46,905 bases of DNA from Chlorobium sp. (GCA_005843815.1 SZYA01000080.1:1-46905); one strand, 5' to 3'. Counted from the stretch's first letter, positions 8,255 to 17,138 are shown. Numbers and translations are program-made. The notes: a model not told the origin generated them from the letters alone.

Positions 8255-10762
8255 ATGAAACAAACAAGAAAATTGATAACCTTGAGCCTGTTTGCTCTTG
8301 TCTTCATTGCCGCTGAAAAGAAAGTTGAAGCAAAAAACAGCCCTGACAAACAACCTCCTGTTATAGGGCAACCGAAAGTAACTGCTTCAAAAATAGAGAG
8401 CTACACTGTAAAATCTATCTCTTTCATTGGTGTGGAATCACTTAACGAAAAAGAGCTGACAAGCAGTCTTCCGCTTAAAGTAAATGAACACATCTCAATC
8501 CCGGGAACAGAACTTTCCAGGGCGCTGCAATACCTCTGGAAGCTGCAGCTTTTCAGCGATATCAATGTGAGTACTACTGATCTTGGCCAAAAGAGTGTTG
8601 CTCTCAAGTTTATGCTGACTGAACTGCCGGCACTTGACGAGATCGTCTTTACTGGCAATAAACAGATTGACCATGAGGAGTTAACCAAAACAGCATCCCT
8701 TGGAACAGCGAAAAAAATTTCGGAACAATCCTTACTTACTGCTGCCAATAAAATTGAAAAACTCTATGCATCAAAGGGTTATTTAACAGCAAAAGCTGAA
8801 TTCCACCAAGAGGAGATTACGAAAAACCATGCGAAAGTTCTCTTTAACATTACCGAAGGCAGGAAGGTATCTATTGAAAAAATAACCTTTCATGGAAATG
8901 GTGCATTTGATAATAAGAAACTCAGAGGGGTTTTTAAAGAGACTACCCAAAACTCGTGGTGGAAAAGAATTTTAGGCTCACCAAAGCTTGATACCGATAA
9001 ATTCAACGAGGATAAAAAAATTCTGGTTGAGTTCTATAGAAACAATGGCTACCGCGATGCTCAGGTCTTGCGCGACTCAATCAGTTATACAGAAAATAAA
9101 AAAGGGCTTTTGCTTGATATTTATCTGAGCGAAGGCAATAAATACCATGTAAGAGATATCACCTGGTCAGGCAATACCATGGAGTTTGCCTCTACAGATA
9201 TTCTTGACAAAACCTTCCGGATAAAAAAAGGCGATACCTATAATCCAAAACTTATTCAGGAAAGGTTGACCTATTCACAAGACAATTCAGATATCAGTTC
9301 ACTCTATCTCGATCGTGGCTACCTCTCTTTCAAAGCTAATCTTGAAGAACGGATCATAAAACCCGATATTGTCGATCTGGTTTTCTCTCTTCATGAGGGA
9401 GAACCGTTCCAGCTTAACTCAATTCGTATCAGCGGTAATACAAAAACAAAAGACCATGTTATCCGACGCGAACTGTACACAATTCCCGGTGACATGTTCA
9501 GTCGCAAAAACGTTGTCCGCAGCATCAGGGAACTCAGTATGCTCAACTACTTCGACCCAGAGCAGATTACACCTGATATTGAACCACATCCAGAAAACAA
9601 TACAGTAGATCTGACCTACAATGTTGCTGAAAAACAGACAGATACTTTTAACGCATCTGTTGGCTACAGCGGTACCGGATTTACCGGTGCACTCGGTGTC
9701 ACCTTTAATAATTTTTCACTGAAAGATATTTTCAATGCTGAGTCCTATCGGCCATTGCCACATGGCGACGGTCAGCAACTGGGCTTCCAGTGGCAATTCG
9801 GTAGCTACAATTACAACACGCTCAGTATCAACTTTACTGAGCCATGGGCATTTGGCACTCCAACCGCAGTCGGTTTTTCTGCATTCAAGACTCATACCGC
9901 CTATGACTATACTGATGACAGCATTGACAACCCAACTGTCATCGACCAGTACGGCACAACCCTTTCCGTCGGACGACGACTGACCTGGCCCGATGATTAC
10001 AGCTCAATCAACCTGAAGCTGAAATACCTGCGCAGCACTGGCGGCTTCCTCAGTTTTATCGACTACATTGATCCCAATGCGCCAACCAAAGCTGAGGAGT
10101 ATTCAATAACCCTCACAACAACCCGCAATAGCATCGACAGCCCCATCTATCCAAGACGGGGGAGCAAAAATTCAATTACAGGGCAACTTGCCGGTGGCCC
10201 ACTGCCAGGTTCAGTTGATTTTTATAAACTAATCGGAACGTCGAGTTTTTACATACCTCTTAATAAAAAATTCGTATGGAACCTTTCGACCCAACACGGC
10301 TATCTGGCGACTTTTAATAATACCGATTATATTCCCTACACCGAGTACTTCTACATGGGAGGCAGTGGTCTGTCAACTCTGCCTACCATTCCACTCAGAG
10401 GGTATGACGACCGTAGTCTCGGACAAAAGCTTGGAGCCGGGAGCTCAACCACCTCAACACTGTACGCCGGGAAATTTTACTCGAAGTTTTCATCTGAACT
10501 TCGCTACCCTCTCTCCATGTCGCAATCAGTAAGTATTTACGCATTGGGATTTCTTGAAGCTGGCAATCTCTGGGAAAAAAGTAGCGATGTCAATTATTCT
10601 GACCTGAAAAAATCTGCTGGCCTTGGACTTCGCCTCTACCTGCCGATTATCGGGCAAATCGGGCTCTCTTATGGTTACGGCTTTGATGCTGTGGCGAGCA
10701 ATCCCTCCAAGTCTGAACAGGGATGGAACTTCATGTTCAGTTTTGGCACCACATCAGAGTAG
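8255..10762 (+). CDS. bamA: outer membrane protein assembly factor BamA (Omp85)
   Basis: 835 residues from the ATG at 8255; an in-frame TTG at 8237 is less likely. A signal-peptide-like N-terminus (KLITLSLFALVFIAA) is followed by repeated POTRA domains over about residues 45-420 (recurring IxFxGN motifs, for example ISFIGVESL, IVFTGNKQI, ITFHGNGAF, IRISGNTKT) and a C-terminal 16-strand barrel with many alternating aromatic residues. The conserved barrel segment RGYDDRSLG lies near residue 712. Family knowledge: BamA folds beta-barrel proteins into the outer membrane, which proves a Gram-negative envelope. A terminator hairpin follows the stop codon. Confidence 0.95.
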   Translation: MKQTRKLITLSLFALVFIAAEKKVEAKNSPDKQPPVIGQPKVTASKIESYTVKSISFIGVESLNEKELTSSLPLKVNEHISIPGTELSRALQYLWKLQLFSDINVSTTDLGQKSVALKFMLTELPALDEIVFTGNKQIDHEELTKTASLGTAKKISEQSLLTAANKIEKLYASKGYLTAKAEFHQEEITKNHAKVLFNITEGRKVSIEKITFHGNGAFDNKKLRGVFKETTQNSWWKRILGSPKLDTDKFNEDKKILVEFYRNNGYRDAQVLRDSISYTENKKGLLLDIYLSEGNKYHVRDITWSGNTMEFASTDILDKTFRIKKGDTYNPKLIQERLTYSQDNSDISSLYLDRGYLSFKANLEERIIKPDIVDLVFSLHEGEPFQLNSIRISGNTKTKDHVIRRELYTIPGDMFSRKNVVRSIRELSMLNYFDPEQITPDIEPHPENNTVDLTYNVAEKQTDTFNASVGYSGTGFTGALGVTFNNFSLKDIFNAESYRPLPHGDGQQLGFQWQFGSYNYNTLSINFTEPWAFGTPTAVGFSAFKTHTAYDYTDDSIDNPTVIDQYGTTLSVGRRLTWPDDYSSINLKLKYLRSTGGFLSFIDYIDPNAPTKAEEYSITLTTTRNSIDSPIYPRRGSKNSITGQLAGGPLPGSVDFYKLIGTSSFYIPLNKKFVWNLSTQHGYLATFNNTDYIPYTEYFYMGGSGLSTLPTIPLRGYDDRSLGQKLGAGSSTTSTLYAGKFYSKFSSELRYPLSMSQSVSIYALGFLEAGNLWEKSSDVNYSDLKKSAGLGLRLYLPIIGQIGLSYGYGFDAVASNPSKSEQGWNFMFSFGTTSE

Positions 10763-10769
10763 TTAAAAG

Positions 10770-10806
10770 AGCTGAAGAGGTAGCGGATTGCGATGCCTCT
10801 TCAGCT
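10770..10806. terminator. hairpin between convergent bamA and the nuclease-like gene, probable terminator
   Basis: An 11-bp perfect stem AGCTGAAGAGG (10770-10780) / CCTCTTCAGCT (10796-10806) with a 15-nt loop. On the plus strand it is followed by TCTGTTTTT. It overlaps the stop codon of the minus-strand gene, and on that strand it is followed by TCTTTTAAC, so it may terminate in both directions. Confidence 0.6.
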
Positions 10807-11385
10807 TCTGTTTTTCATTCGAGAAATTTCATCACGTAGCTTGGCAGCTTCTTCATAGTCTTCGTTACTTATCGCCTCACTGAGGGATATCTGTAGTTCA
10901 TCAAGCAGAGTATCAAAGGCAGGTTCAAGAGCAGCCATCTCTTCATTTTCCTGAACCTCCTCGCTCTCCTCTTTGTGCTCCTCTTTGATACCTGCCTCAT
11001 TCATTATCTCTTCGGTCACAAAAAGTGGTGCATTGAAACGCACTGCTATGGCAATAGCGTCACTGGGGCGCGCATCAATCTCATGTATTTCACCATTGAC
11101 CTCGCAAATAACTTTAGCATAGAAGGTCTCATTGTGCAATTCGTCAATAATGATTTCGTTGACATGCAGATGAAATGCGTCAGCAATATTCTTGAACAAA
11201 TCGTGAGTAAAGGGACGTGGCGGCTTTATATTTTCAAGTTTAAGAGCAATTGCCTGAGCTTCAAACCCTCCTATTATAATCGGAAGCTTTCGTTTCCCCT
11301 CCAACTCATAAAGAATGAGGGCATACGCTCCGTTGGTATGTGGGCTGGTTGAAAGTCCGAGAATATCTACCTGCAGTTTACGCAT
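10801..11385 (-). CDS. bifunctional nuclease-domain (DUF151/BFN) protein with C-terminal UVR motif
   Basis: 194 residues from the ATG at 11385 (MRKLQVDILGLS); a GTG at 11409 gives a longer but less likely form. The BFN/DUF151 domain covers about residues 1-130, with LPIIIGGFEAQAIAL and the signature ARPSDAIAIAVRF. An acidic linker (EEHKEESEEVQENEE) leads to a UVR domain at about 160-190 (SLSEAISNEDYEEAAKLRDEI cut short here), the motif found in UvrB/UvrC and ClpC/McsA partners. Family knowledge: DUF151 proteins have been reported to have nuclease activity, while UVR motifs mediate protein contacts. The combination is known in Bacteroidetes/Chlorobi. It lies 76 nt downstream of etfA. Confidence 0.85.
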   Translation of the reverse strand: MRKLQVDILGLSTSPHTNGAYALILYELEGKRKLPIIIGGFEAQAIALKLENIKPPRPFTHDLFKNIADAFHLHVNEIIIDELHNETFYAKVICEVNGEIHEIDARPSDAIAIAVRFNAPLFVTEEIMNEAGIKEEHKEESEEVQENEEMAALEPAFDTLLDELQISLSEAISNEDYEEAAKLRDEISRMKNRS

Positions 11386-11461
11386 GAGAAAAAAATTAAT
11401 GTTGCACACAAGGCCATAAAATAATCAAATACCATGTACCTTAACAACAAGGTAATACTAA

Positions 11462-12448
11462 TCATTGCTTCTTCAAAAAATCCTGCAGGGTGCAAAGAAG
11501 TTCAGGCAAAACAAGGCGCAAGTCACCAACAATTCCATAATCTGCAATGTCAAATATCGGTGCATGGCAATCATTGTTAATGGCAACCACCACAGCCGAT
11601 GAGGCAATTCCGGCCAGGTGCTGAACTGACCCGGAGATACCGCAGGCAAAATAAAACGCTGGATTTACAGTTTTGCCAGTCTGCCCTATTTGCTCGCTCT
11701 GTGGGCGCCATCCTTCATCCACTGTTGGACGACTTGCGCCAACAACTCCACCAAGAAGCAATGCAAGCTGCTCAAGCAATACAAAACCATCGGCTCCACC
11801 AACTCCTCTCCCTCCCGAAATGATAATACCTGCTTCGGTAACATCCTGCCTGCCCTCACGCATCGTCATCCTGCGGAGGAGCGGATAAAACTCTTCCTCG
11901 GTGTCTGAGAAGAGTCGCTGAAGTGGAATAAAATCAATATGACCTCTGGAAGAAGTCCCTGAGAGTATAGGGACTGAAGAGATAGTATAGATTCTCAATG
12001 GACAATCGAAGTGAAACGATGCCATGGCTGAACCAGAATAGACTGGCCGGAGCGTACCACTATCTACCCCGGTAGCATCAAACAGTGGAAAACCCGATAA
12101 CATTGCTGCTTTCAGACGTATGGAGAGCTTGGGGGCTAGTTCCCGACTGAGTATGGTATCTGCAAAAAAAAGAGCGCTGCAAGCTTCACGCTTGAATATA
12201 TCTCCTGCGAGGCGGGCATAGCGCTCCGAATTATACAGGGTAAACCCTTGATCGCTTGCATGATAAACAACACCCTTGCCAGCGAGACTGTCGTAAAGCT
12301 GATGAAGATCAACAGTTCCAGCGAGAACACCACAAACCGTAATATCTTCACGTACTGCAGCAAGCTGCTGAAGAGTGTTCCAAAGTTCAATGGAGGCATT
12401 TTTTACAACACCTTCCCTCTGTTCCAGAAACACAAGATATTTATACAT
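11462..12448 (-). CDS. etfA: electron transfer flavoprotein alpha subunit
   Basis: 328 residues, full length. The C-terminal FAD-binding domain is clear: SGGRGVGGADGF near residue 205, GASRPTVDEGW near 238, QIGQTGKTV near 253, the GISGSVQHLAGI loop near 271 and FDIADYGIVGDL near 302. Family knowledge: EtfA with EtfB forms a soluble FAD/AMP (or bifurcating double-FAD) electron carrier between dehydrogenases and a quinone oxidoreductase. The etfB gene lies 31 nt upstream. No acyl-CoA dehydrogenase, ETF:quinone oxidoreductase or FixC/FixX homologue is in the window, so the partner is unknown. Confidence 0.93.
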   Translation of the reverse strand: MYKYLVFLEQREGVVKNASIELWNTLQQLAAVREDITVCGVLAGTVDLHQLYDSLAGKGVVYHASDQGFTLYNSERYARLAGDIFKREACSALFFADTILSRELAPKLSIRLKAAMLSGFPLFDATGVDSGTLRPVYSGSAMASFHFDCPLRIYTISSVPILSGTSSRGHIDFIPLQRLFSDTEEEFYPLLRRMTMREGRQDVTEAGIIISGGRGVGGADGFVLLEQLALLLGGVVGASRPTVDEGWRPQSEQIGQTGKTVNPAFYFACGISGSVQHLAGIASSAVVVAINNDCHAPIFDIADYGIVGDLRLVLPELLCTLQDFLKKQ

Positions 12449-12479
12449 TACCCTGTTGACCTTTTATGGTTTCAGCTTC

Positions 12480-13226
12480 TCAAAAAAGTTTGTGTTTCTC
12501 ACGAAGGAGCGTGATCAGCTCTTTGCCATCTGAGAGAAATTGGCATCTTTTCTTTCTGTCAAGAGATTTCAGACCAGTCATAACCACATAAGGATCCACA
12601 TCCAAAGAGAGAGAACAAGAGCCAATTTTTTTTTTCCTCGCCTCCATAACCGATTTGATACTGGTTTTTCGTGGTATATTCAAACCTTTTTCTGCACTGA
12701 GCAACGCTGGATAGTGCAGGTCAAAAAACTCAATCCCCCCCTCTATTTCACGTTCTACCTGAAGAGCATCCGAGGAGAGACGCAAAGAGCAAATGCCAGT
12801 AACTGCTCCCATGCCAAGAAGCTCTGCCAGCATGGGTGGAACCTGCGCACTTTGAAAATCTGTTGATTGCTTGCCGCAAAACACAATATCAGGCAAAACA
12901 CCACCATAAAAAAAGGAAATGGCCCGACTCAAGGCAATGGCCGTCTGATATGGATCTGAAACCACCGTGTGATCAACAAGAATGGCACGATCAGCTCCCA
13001 TGGCAAGGGCTTTGCGAACCATCTCTTTGGCCGAATCTGGAGCAACACTGAAAACAGTGACCTCCCCGGGCGGATAATGCTCCCTGAGACGCACAGCCTC
13101 TTCAAGAGCATACTCATCGTAAGGGTTCATCACCTCATGAACTCTTGAGAAATCTCCTTCTCCATCAACAACTCCTGTCACCGAAGCGGTATCGGGTACC
13201 TGACAGACACATACAGCTATATTCAT
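12480..13226 (-). CDS. etfB: electron transfer flavoprotein beta subunit
   Basis: 248 residues from the ATG at 13226, chosen because AGGAG lies 8 nt upstream and because the longer frame would run through a terminator at 13284-13311. The start MNIAVCVCQVPDT, the segment MNPYDEYALEEAVRL near residue 38 and ALAMGADRAILVDH near 75 are the adenine-nucleotide-binding core of the EtfB/FixA family. GICSLRL and EREIEGGIE near 150-165 also fit. It forms the heterodimer with the downstream etfA product. Whether this pair is a simple or an electron-bifurcating ETF cannot be settled from what I can see. Confidence 0.93.
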   Translation of the reverse strand: MNIAVCVCQVPDTASVTGVVDGEGDFSRVHEVMNPYDEYALEEAVRLREHYPPGEVTVFSVAPDSAKEMVRKALAMGADRAILVDHTVVSDPYQTAIALSRAISFFYGGVLPDIVFCGKQSTDFQSAQVPPMLAELLGMGAVTGICSLRLSSDALQVEREIEGGIEFFDLHYPALLSAEKGLNIPRKTSIKSVMEARKKKIGSCSLSLDVDPYVVMTGLKSLDRKKRCQFLSDGKELITLLREKHKLF

Positions 13227-13283
13227 TGAAGATTCTCCTGATTGCCATGACCAAGGCAAAAACGACGTTCTTTTTCGCAGAAT

Positions 13284-13311
13284 AAAAAAGCCGCTAAAAA
13301 GCGGCTTTTTT
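13284..13311. terminator. terminator between tRNA-Leu and etfB
   Basis: A perfect 11-nt inverted repeat, AAAAAAGCCGC (13284-13294) and GCGGCTTTTTT (13301-13311), with a 6-nt loop and U runs on either strand. On the minus strand it follows the tRNA genes and separates them from etfBA. Confidence 0.85.
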
Positions 13312-13323
13312 TGACAGAACAAG

Positions 13324-13405
13324 TGCCCGAGAGGAGATTCGAACTCCTACACCTTTCGGCGCTACCCCCTCAAGATAGTGTGTCTACCAATTTCACCACT
13401 CGGGC
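13324..13405 (-). tRNA. tRNA-Leu (anticodon GAG)
   Basis: 82 nt on the minus strand. The 7-bp acceptor stem GCCCGAG/CTCGGGC, a D arm containing AATTGGTAGAC, the anticodon stem CTATC/GGTAG around the loop TTGAGGG (anticodon GAG), a short class II variable arm and the T arm GTTCGAATC are all visible. The discriminator base is A and no CCA is encoded. It reads CUC and CUU leucine codons. It is 33 nt from tRNA-Lys and probably cotranscribed with it. Confidence 0.95.
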
Positions 13406-13438
13406 TTGTAAAACTACTGAATGCACTCTTGCATCCAG

Positions 13439-13511
13439 TGAGAATAGAAGGACTCGAACCTTCGACCCTCTGCTTAAAAGGCAGATGCTCTACCGACTGA
13501 GCTATATTCTC
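13439..13511 (-). tRNA. tRNA-Lys (anticodon TTT)
   Basis: 73 nt on the minus strand. Acceptor stem GAGAATA/TATTCTC, D loop AGCTCAGTCGGTAGAGC, anticodon stem TCTGC/GCAGA around the loop CTTTTAA (anticodon TTT), and T arm GGTTCGAGTCC. CCA is not encoded. It lies between the small ribosomal-type protein gene and tRNA-Leu. Confidence 0.95.
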
Positions 13512-13522
13512 AACCTCAATAA

Positions 13523-13538
13523 GGTACTCGAGAGTACC
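13523..13538 (-). terminator. short hairpin between the small ribosomal-type gene and tRNA-Lys
   Basis: A 16-nt palindrome (GGTACTC at 13523-13529, GAGTACC at 13532-13538). On the minus strand it starts 5 nt after the small gene's stop codon and is followed only by TTATT. It could be a weak terminator or a processing site in front of the tRNAs. Confidence 0.35.
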
Positions 13539-13543
13539 GGAAC

Positions 13544-13651
13544 TTACTTATTCTGGTATCTCTGGCGCTTCTTGTGCCTGTTTTTCCGACGCATCTTTTT
13601 ACGCTTGTGCACAGCCATCTTATGGCGTTTTCTCTTTTTTCCGCAGGGCAT
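13544..13651 (-). CDS. very small basic protein, AURKAIP1/COX24 (mS38/bS22-type) ribosomal protein
   Basis: 35 residues, MPCGKKRKRHKMAVHKRKK followed by MRRKNRHKKRQRYQNK; about 60 percent of residues are Lys, Arg or His. Family knowledge: short proteins of the form MPSGKKRKRHK.ATHKRKK are annotated across Bacteroidetes/Chlorobi as AURKAIP1/COX24-domain proteins, related to mitochondrial mS38 and actinobacterial bS22, which bind the small ribosomal subunit. ATG at 13651; a GAGG element lies about 15 nt upstream, rather far. It lies between rho and tRNA-Lys, all on the same strand. The identification rests on remembered family sequence and the extreme basicity. Confidence 0.75.
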   Translation of the reverse strand: MPCGKKRKRHKMAVHKRKKMRRKNRHKKRQRYQNK

Positions 13652-13687
13652 ATAGTAAGTGTCTTTCCTCTTGTTTTAAAGGCAGAT

Positions 13688-13715
13688 AATATAGGAAATA
13701 TTTATAAACATACAA
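13688..13715 (-). promoter_or_regulatory. possible sigma-70 promoter for the small ribosomal gene and tRNAs
   Basis: On the minus strand TTGTAT (13710-13715) and TATATT (13688-13693) are separated by 16 nt, in the AT-rich gap between rho's stop codon and the 35-residue gene. The -10 matches consensus in five of six positions; the -35 is weak. Confidence 0.35.
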
Positions 13716-13730
13716 ATTTTCAATTGGAGA

Positions 13731-15020
13731 TCAGGCATTCATATATTTGAAAAACTCCTTGTTGTCCTTCGTATCAGCCATTTTTTCGCGCATGAACTCC
13801 ATACATTCAATCGGATTCTTGTCGGCAAGATACTTTCTGAGAAGCCAGGTTCGAGAGAGTTCTTCCTGTGAAAACAGCAACTCCTCTTTACGAGTACTGG
13901 AGCGAAGAATATCTATGGAAGGAAATACCCGGCGCTCGGAGAGCCTGCGGTCAAGCAGAAGCTCCATATTTCCTGTACCCTTAAACTCTTCAAAAATAAC
14001 GTCATCCATTCGTGAACCAGTATCGATAAGCGCTGTTGCAATAATGGTAAGACTACCTCCTTCCTCAATATTGCGGGCCGCTCCAAAAAAACGTTTCGGT
14101 TTCGTGAGAGCGTTGGCATCAATACCACCCGACAGAATTTTGCCGGAATGGGGAATGATGGTGTTATGGGCTCTTGCAAGGCGGGTAATAGAATCGAGCA
14201 GAACAACTACATCCCTGCCAACCTCCACAAGCCGCTTGGCCTTTTCAAGCACCATATCGGCCACAAGGACGTGACGCTCAGGATCCTCATCAAAGGTTGA
14301 ACTGACAACCTCTGCGGGCACACTACGGGCCATATCAGTCACCTCTTCAGGTCGTTCATCAATCAAAAGAACTATAAGGTAGACTTCGGGATGATTTTTG
14401 ATGATGGCATTGGCAATCATCTGAAGGAGCATGGTTTTACCAGTCTTCGGCTGAGCCACAATCAAACCCCTTTGTCCTTTGCCGATCGGGGTAAAAATAT
14501 CCATGATACGACCACACGCTTCGTTCTGTTTGGTTTCGAGTTTGAGGCGTTCATGGGGAAAAAGAGGGGTGAGGTTTTCAAAATAGGGCCTCTCCCTTGT
14601 AATTTCCGGATCGTTACCATCAATAGTATTGATCTTCAACAGAGCAAAAAAACGCTCCCCCTCCTTGGGAGCCCTTACCTGCCCGGACACCGTATCACCG
14701 GTACGCATGTTGAAGCGCTTGATCTGGGAAGGAGAAACATAAATATCGTCAGGAGAGGAGAGGTAGTTATAATTGACAGATCGTAAAAAACCGTAGCCTT
14801 CCGGGATAACCTGGAGAACACCCGTATTGACCATGACATTTCCACTTTCAGAGTCGGTATTCTTCTGTGACTGGGCTTCAATAATCTTGAAAATAAGCTC
14901 CTCTTTGCGCAAGCCGGCGGCCATGACTCCAAGCTCTTTGGCTAACGCATGCAATTCAGAAACCTTCTTTTTCTGGAGCATATTGATGTCCAGACCTTTA
15001 AAACTCGAATTGTTCGACAT
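13731..15020 (-). CDS. rho: transcription termination factor Rho
   Basis: 429 residues from the ATG at 15020 ([12 protein letters not shown]); a TTG two codons earlier is less likely. The order is: N-terminal Rho_N helical region ([18 protein letters not shown]), cold-shock-like RNA-binding domain with EGYGFLRS near residue 74 and [12 protein letters not shown] near 91, then the RecA-type ATPase with Walker [12 protein letters not shown] near 180 and Walker [15 protein letters not shown] near 262. Family knowledge: a hexameric RNA helicase that ends transcription and polarity. The 237 bp upstream (15021-15257) contain no gene and may hold a leader; rho is autoregulated through its leader in other bacteria. 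Confidence 0.97.
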   Translation of the reverse strand: MSNNSSFKGLDINMLQKKKVSELHALAKELGVMAAGLRKEELIFKIIEAQSQKNTDSESGNVMVNTGVLQVIPEGYGFLRSVNYNYLSSPDDIYVSPSQIKRFNMRTGDTVSGQVRAPKEGERFFALLKINTIDGNDPEITRERPYFENLTPLFPHERLKLETKQNEACGRIMDIFTPIGKGQRGLIVAQPKTGKTMLLQMIANAIIKNHPEVYLIVLLIDERPEEVTDMARSVPAEVVSSTFDEDPERHVLVADMVLEKAKRLVEVGRDVVVLLDSITRLARAHNTIIPHSGKILSGGIDANALTKPKRFFGAARNIEEGGSLTIIATALIDTGSRMDDVIFEEFKGTGNMELLLDRRLSERRVFPSIDILRSSTRKEELLFSQEELSRTWLLRKYLADKNPIECMEFMREKMADTKDNKEFFKYMNA

Positions 15021-15257
15021 TGTCAATAATTTATATTCAACGCTTGTTTGTAAAAAAAGCTATAGAAAATGAGTGGATAGCAGCGCGTTACCTCTGCACG
15101 GCGCCCCAACAAAGTGCCCAATGACATAAATCATGAACGATAATTACCTTTGGTGCTTTGCCTGTATGACATGAAAGCAGGAAAAGAAAATGAAAGGGGA
15201 AGAACTTCTGTAGCTGGCAAAATATAAATAAAAATAATTCCATAAAAAAGAGGTACT

Positions 15258-16526
15258 TCAAATACCGCTGGCAATAATATCACCAGCAAGATAAAAAGAG
15301 CCCGTTACCAGAATCAGATCATCATCTCCCGCTGTTGCCCGCAAAGAGGCAAGGGCCTCCCGTCCGTTAGTGAACACCGTTGCCTCTGCACCCTCCTCCT
15401 GGCACAAAGAGCACAGTAATTCAGATGACGCACTGCGTTCAGATGGAATGGGAACAACAACAAAGGAGGCGTTGAGACGAAGAAGTTCCCGAACAACTGC
15501 CTTGGCATCTTTGTCCGAAGCAAGACCAAGCACAACCCAGACTTGATGATAACAATGGCGAAATGAACAGAGGGTATTGACTGTTTCTCGTATGCCGTCA
15601 GGATTGTGCGATACATCAAGAAGCACTGTTGGTGAAACGCCAATTTTCTCAAGTCGTGCTCTATAGCCAGTCTGCAACAACCGCTCAAGTCCCAAAGAGA
15701 TATGCTCTGCCCCAATACCCGCGCTCTCAGCAACCATGACAGCCAAGGTAACATTGGAAGCATGAAAAAAGCCAGTCAGCGGCACTTTCAACGCCGGATA
15801 ACGCCGCAATACAGTACTGATATCCAGCTCAATCATTCCCGGTTCCCGGGCAGATACTCTGCATACCGCATCAGTTACAGAAGACAATAGAGGAGCATCA
15901 CACCTTGCAGCCATCGTCCGTATCGGTCGTAAGGATTCCGGATCTGAGACAGCAGTAAAGACACTGCACCCTTTTTTAATAATCGCCGCCTTCTCTGCAG
16001 CGATGAGGGCAAGAGTTCCACCAAGCCACTCGGTATGATCGAAACCAATGCTTGTAAGAACAACATAATCCGAATCAACAATATTGGTAGCATCAAGCCG
16101 TCCCCCCATACCTGTCTCAATAATGGAGACATCAACCCCTTCATCCGCAAACCAGGCAAAAGCTATAGCTGTAGTCGCTTCAAAAAAGGTGGAATGGTTA
16201 TCAATGACTGCACTCTTTAACAAAGAGCAGTAGTGAACAACCCTCTCACGGGGAATCTGCACGCCGTTGATACGAATTCGTTCGGTAAAATCTACCAGAT
16301 GAGGCGAGGTATAGAGCGCTGTTTTTCGTCCACTCGCCTGAAAAATCGATGCAAGAGATGCCGACACTGTCCCCTTGCCATTTGTACCTGCAACATGGAC
16401 AACCTGACCAAGACGCTTCTGTGGCGCACCCAGAAGATCAAGCAGCGCGAAAACCCGCTCCAGACCAGGTCGTATACCGAACCTGTGCAACGGATAGAGA
16501 AAATCAAGTGCGTCCTGATAGGTCAC
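15258..16526 (-). CDS. folC: bifunctional folylpolyglutamate synthase / dihydrofolate synthase
   Basis: 422 residues. The Mur-ligase-like fold is shown by the P-loop VAGTNGKGTVSASLA near residue 46, YTSPHLVDFTERIRING near 77, TSIGFDHTEWLGGTL near 140 and LDVSHNPDG near 307. Family knowledge: it adds glutamate to dihydropteroate and to folates using ATP. The start is ATG 16526 (MTYQDALDFLYPLHRFGI), normal for the family. ruvA ends 9 nt upstream in transcription order, so the two are probably cotranscribed. Confidence 0.94.
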   Translation of the reverse strand: MTYQDALDFLYPLHRFGIRPGLERVFALLDLLGAPQKRLGQVVHVAGTNGKGTVSASLASIFQASGRKTALYTSPHLVDFTERIRINGVQIPRERVVHYCSLLKSAVIDNHSTFFEATTAIAFAWFADEGVDVSIIETGMGGRLDATNIVDSDYVVLTSIGFDHTEWLGGTLALIAAEKAAIIKKGCSVFTAVSDPESLRPIRTMAARCDAPLLSSVTDAVCRVSAREPGMIELDISTVLRRYPALKVPLTGFFHASNVTLAVMVAESAGIGAEHISLGLERLLQTGYRARLEKIGVSPTVLLDVSHNPDGIRETVNTLCSFRHCYHQVWVVLGLASDKDAKAVVRELLRLNASFVVVPIPSERSASSELLCSLCQEEGAEATVFTNGREALASLRATAGDDDLILVTGSFYLAGDIIASGI

Positions 16527-16535
16527 CGAAAGCTG

Positions 16536-17138
16536 TTAACTATTATGGATGGAAACAAGGGCTGACTTGACAACCTCTTCAACCGTAAGAGTGGTATCCT
16601 GTTCAAGAATAGCAACAACAGCTTTTTGAACAGCAAGCCTGGAAAAACCAAGTGTTACGAGGGCATTGATGGCATCATCCCGTAAGCGACTTGTCTGAAG
16701 CGAAGCCGGTGAACCCAGGATGCCAACGGGAGTAAGCCTCAGAATTTTATCCCTTAATTCAAGAATAATCCTTGCCGCTGTTTTCTTGCCAACACCGGAA
16801 ATACCATAAAGAGGTTCGGGTGCATTGGCCAGAATAGCCTCGTGAACCTCCTGTACCTGTAATCCAGAGAGAACGGCAAGCGCAAGTTTGGGCCCCACGC
16901 CAGAGGTAAGTAAAAGTAAACGGAAGAGTTGTCGCTCATCTTCCCCCGAAAAGCCGTAGAGCTGGAGGGTATCTTCCCTGACATAGAGATGTGAATAAAG
17001 AAGGACATCGTTCCCCGGTTCCGGCAAACGTCGGCTTGTCGTTGCAGAAACAAGAAACTGGTAAGCAATACCAGCAACTTCAACAACTGCCTCCTCAGGC
17101 AACACTGAAACCAGCTTGCCACGAAAATATGCAAACAT
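16536..17138 (-). CDS. ruvA: Holliday junction DNA helicase subunit RuvA
   Basis: 200 residues from the ATG at 17138 ([16 protein letters not shown]), which gives the standard length; a longer in-frame reading adds 19 unconserved residues. The N-terminal OB fold carries [14 protein letters not shown], the central helix-hairpin-helix region carries [17 protein letters not shown] near residue 75 and [17 protein letters not shown] near 108, and the C-terminal RuvB-binding three-helix domain ([12 protein letters not shown]) closes it. Family knowledge: RuvA tetramers bind four-way junctions and load RuvB. ruvB and ruvC are not adjacent. Confidence 0.95.
   Translation of the reverse strand: MFAYFRGKLVSVLPEEAVVEVAGIAYQFLVSATTSRRLPEPGNDVLLYSHLYVREDTLQLYGFSGEDERQLFRLLLLTSGVGPKLALAVLSGLQVQEVHEAILANAPEPLYGISGVGKKTAARIILELRDKILRLTPVGILGSPASLQTSRLRDDAINALVTLGFSRLAVQKAVVAILEQDTTLTVEEVVKSALVSIHNS

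Noticed and set aside
13227..13322. N-terminal extension of EtfB to 13322
   Set aside because: It crosses the terminator at 13284-13311, and ATG 13226 has a good AGGAG upstream and the canonical family N-terminus.
13747..14274. 175-residue open frame antisense to rho
   Set aside because: Ser/Arg-rich mirror of conserved Rho coding sequence with no independent support.
15061..15240. Short plus-strand reading frames in the rho-folC gap
   Set aside because: About 18 codons at most, no ribosome binding site or similarity; more likely the rho leader region.
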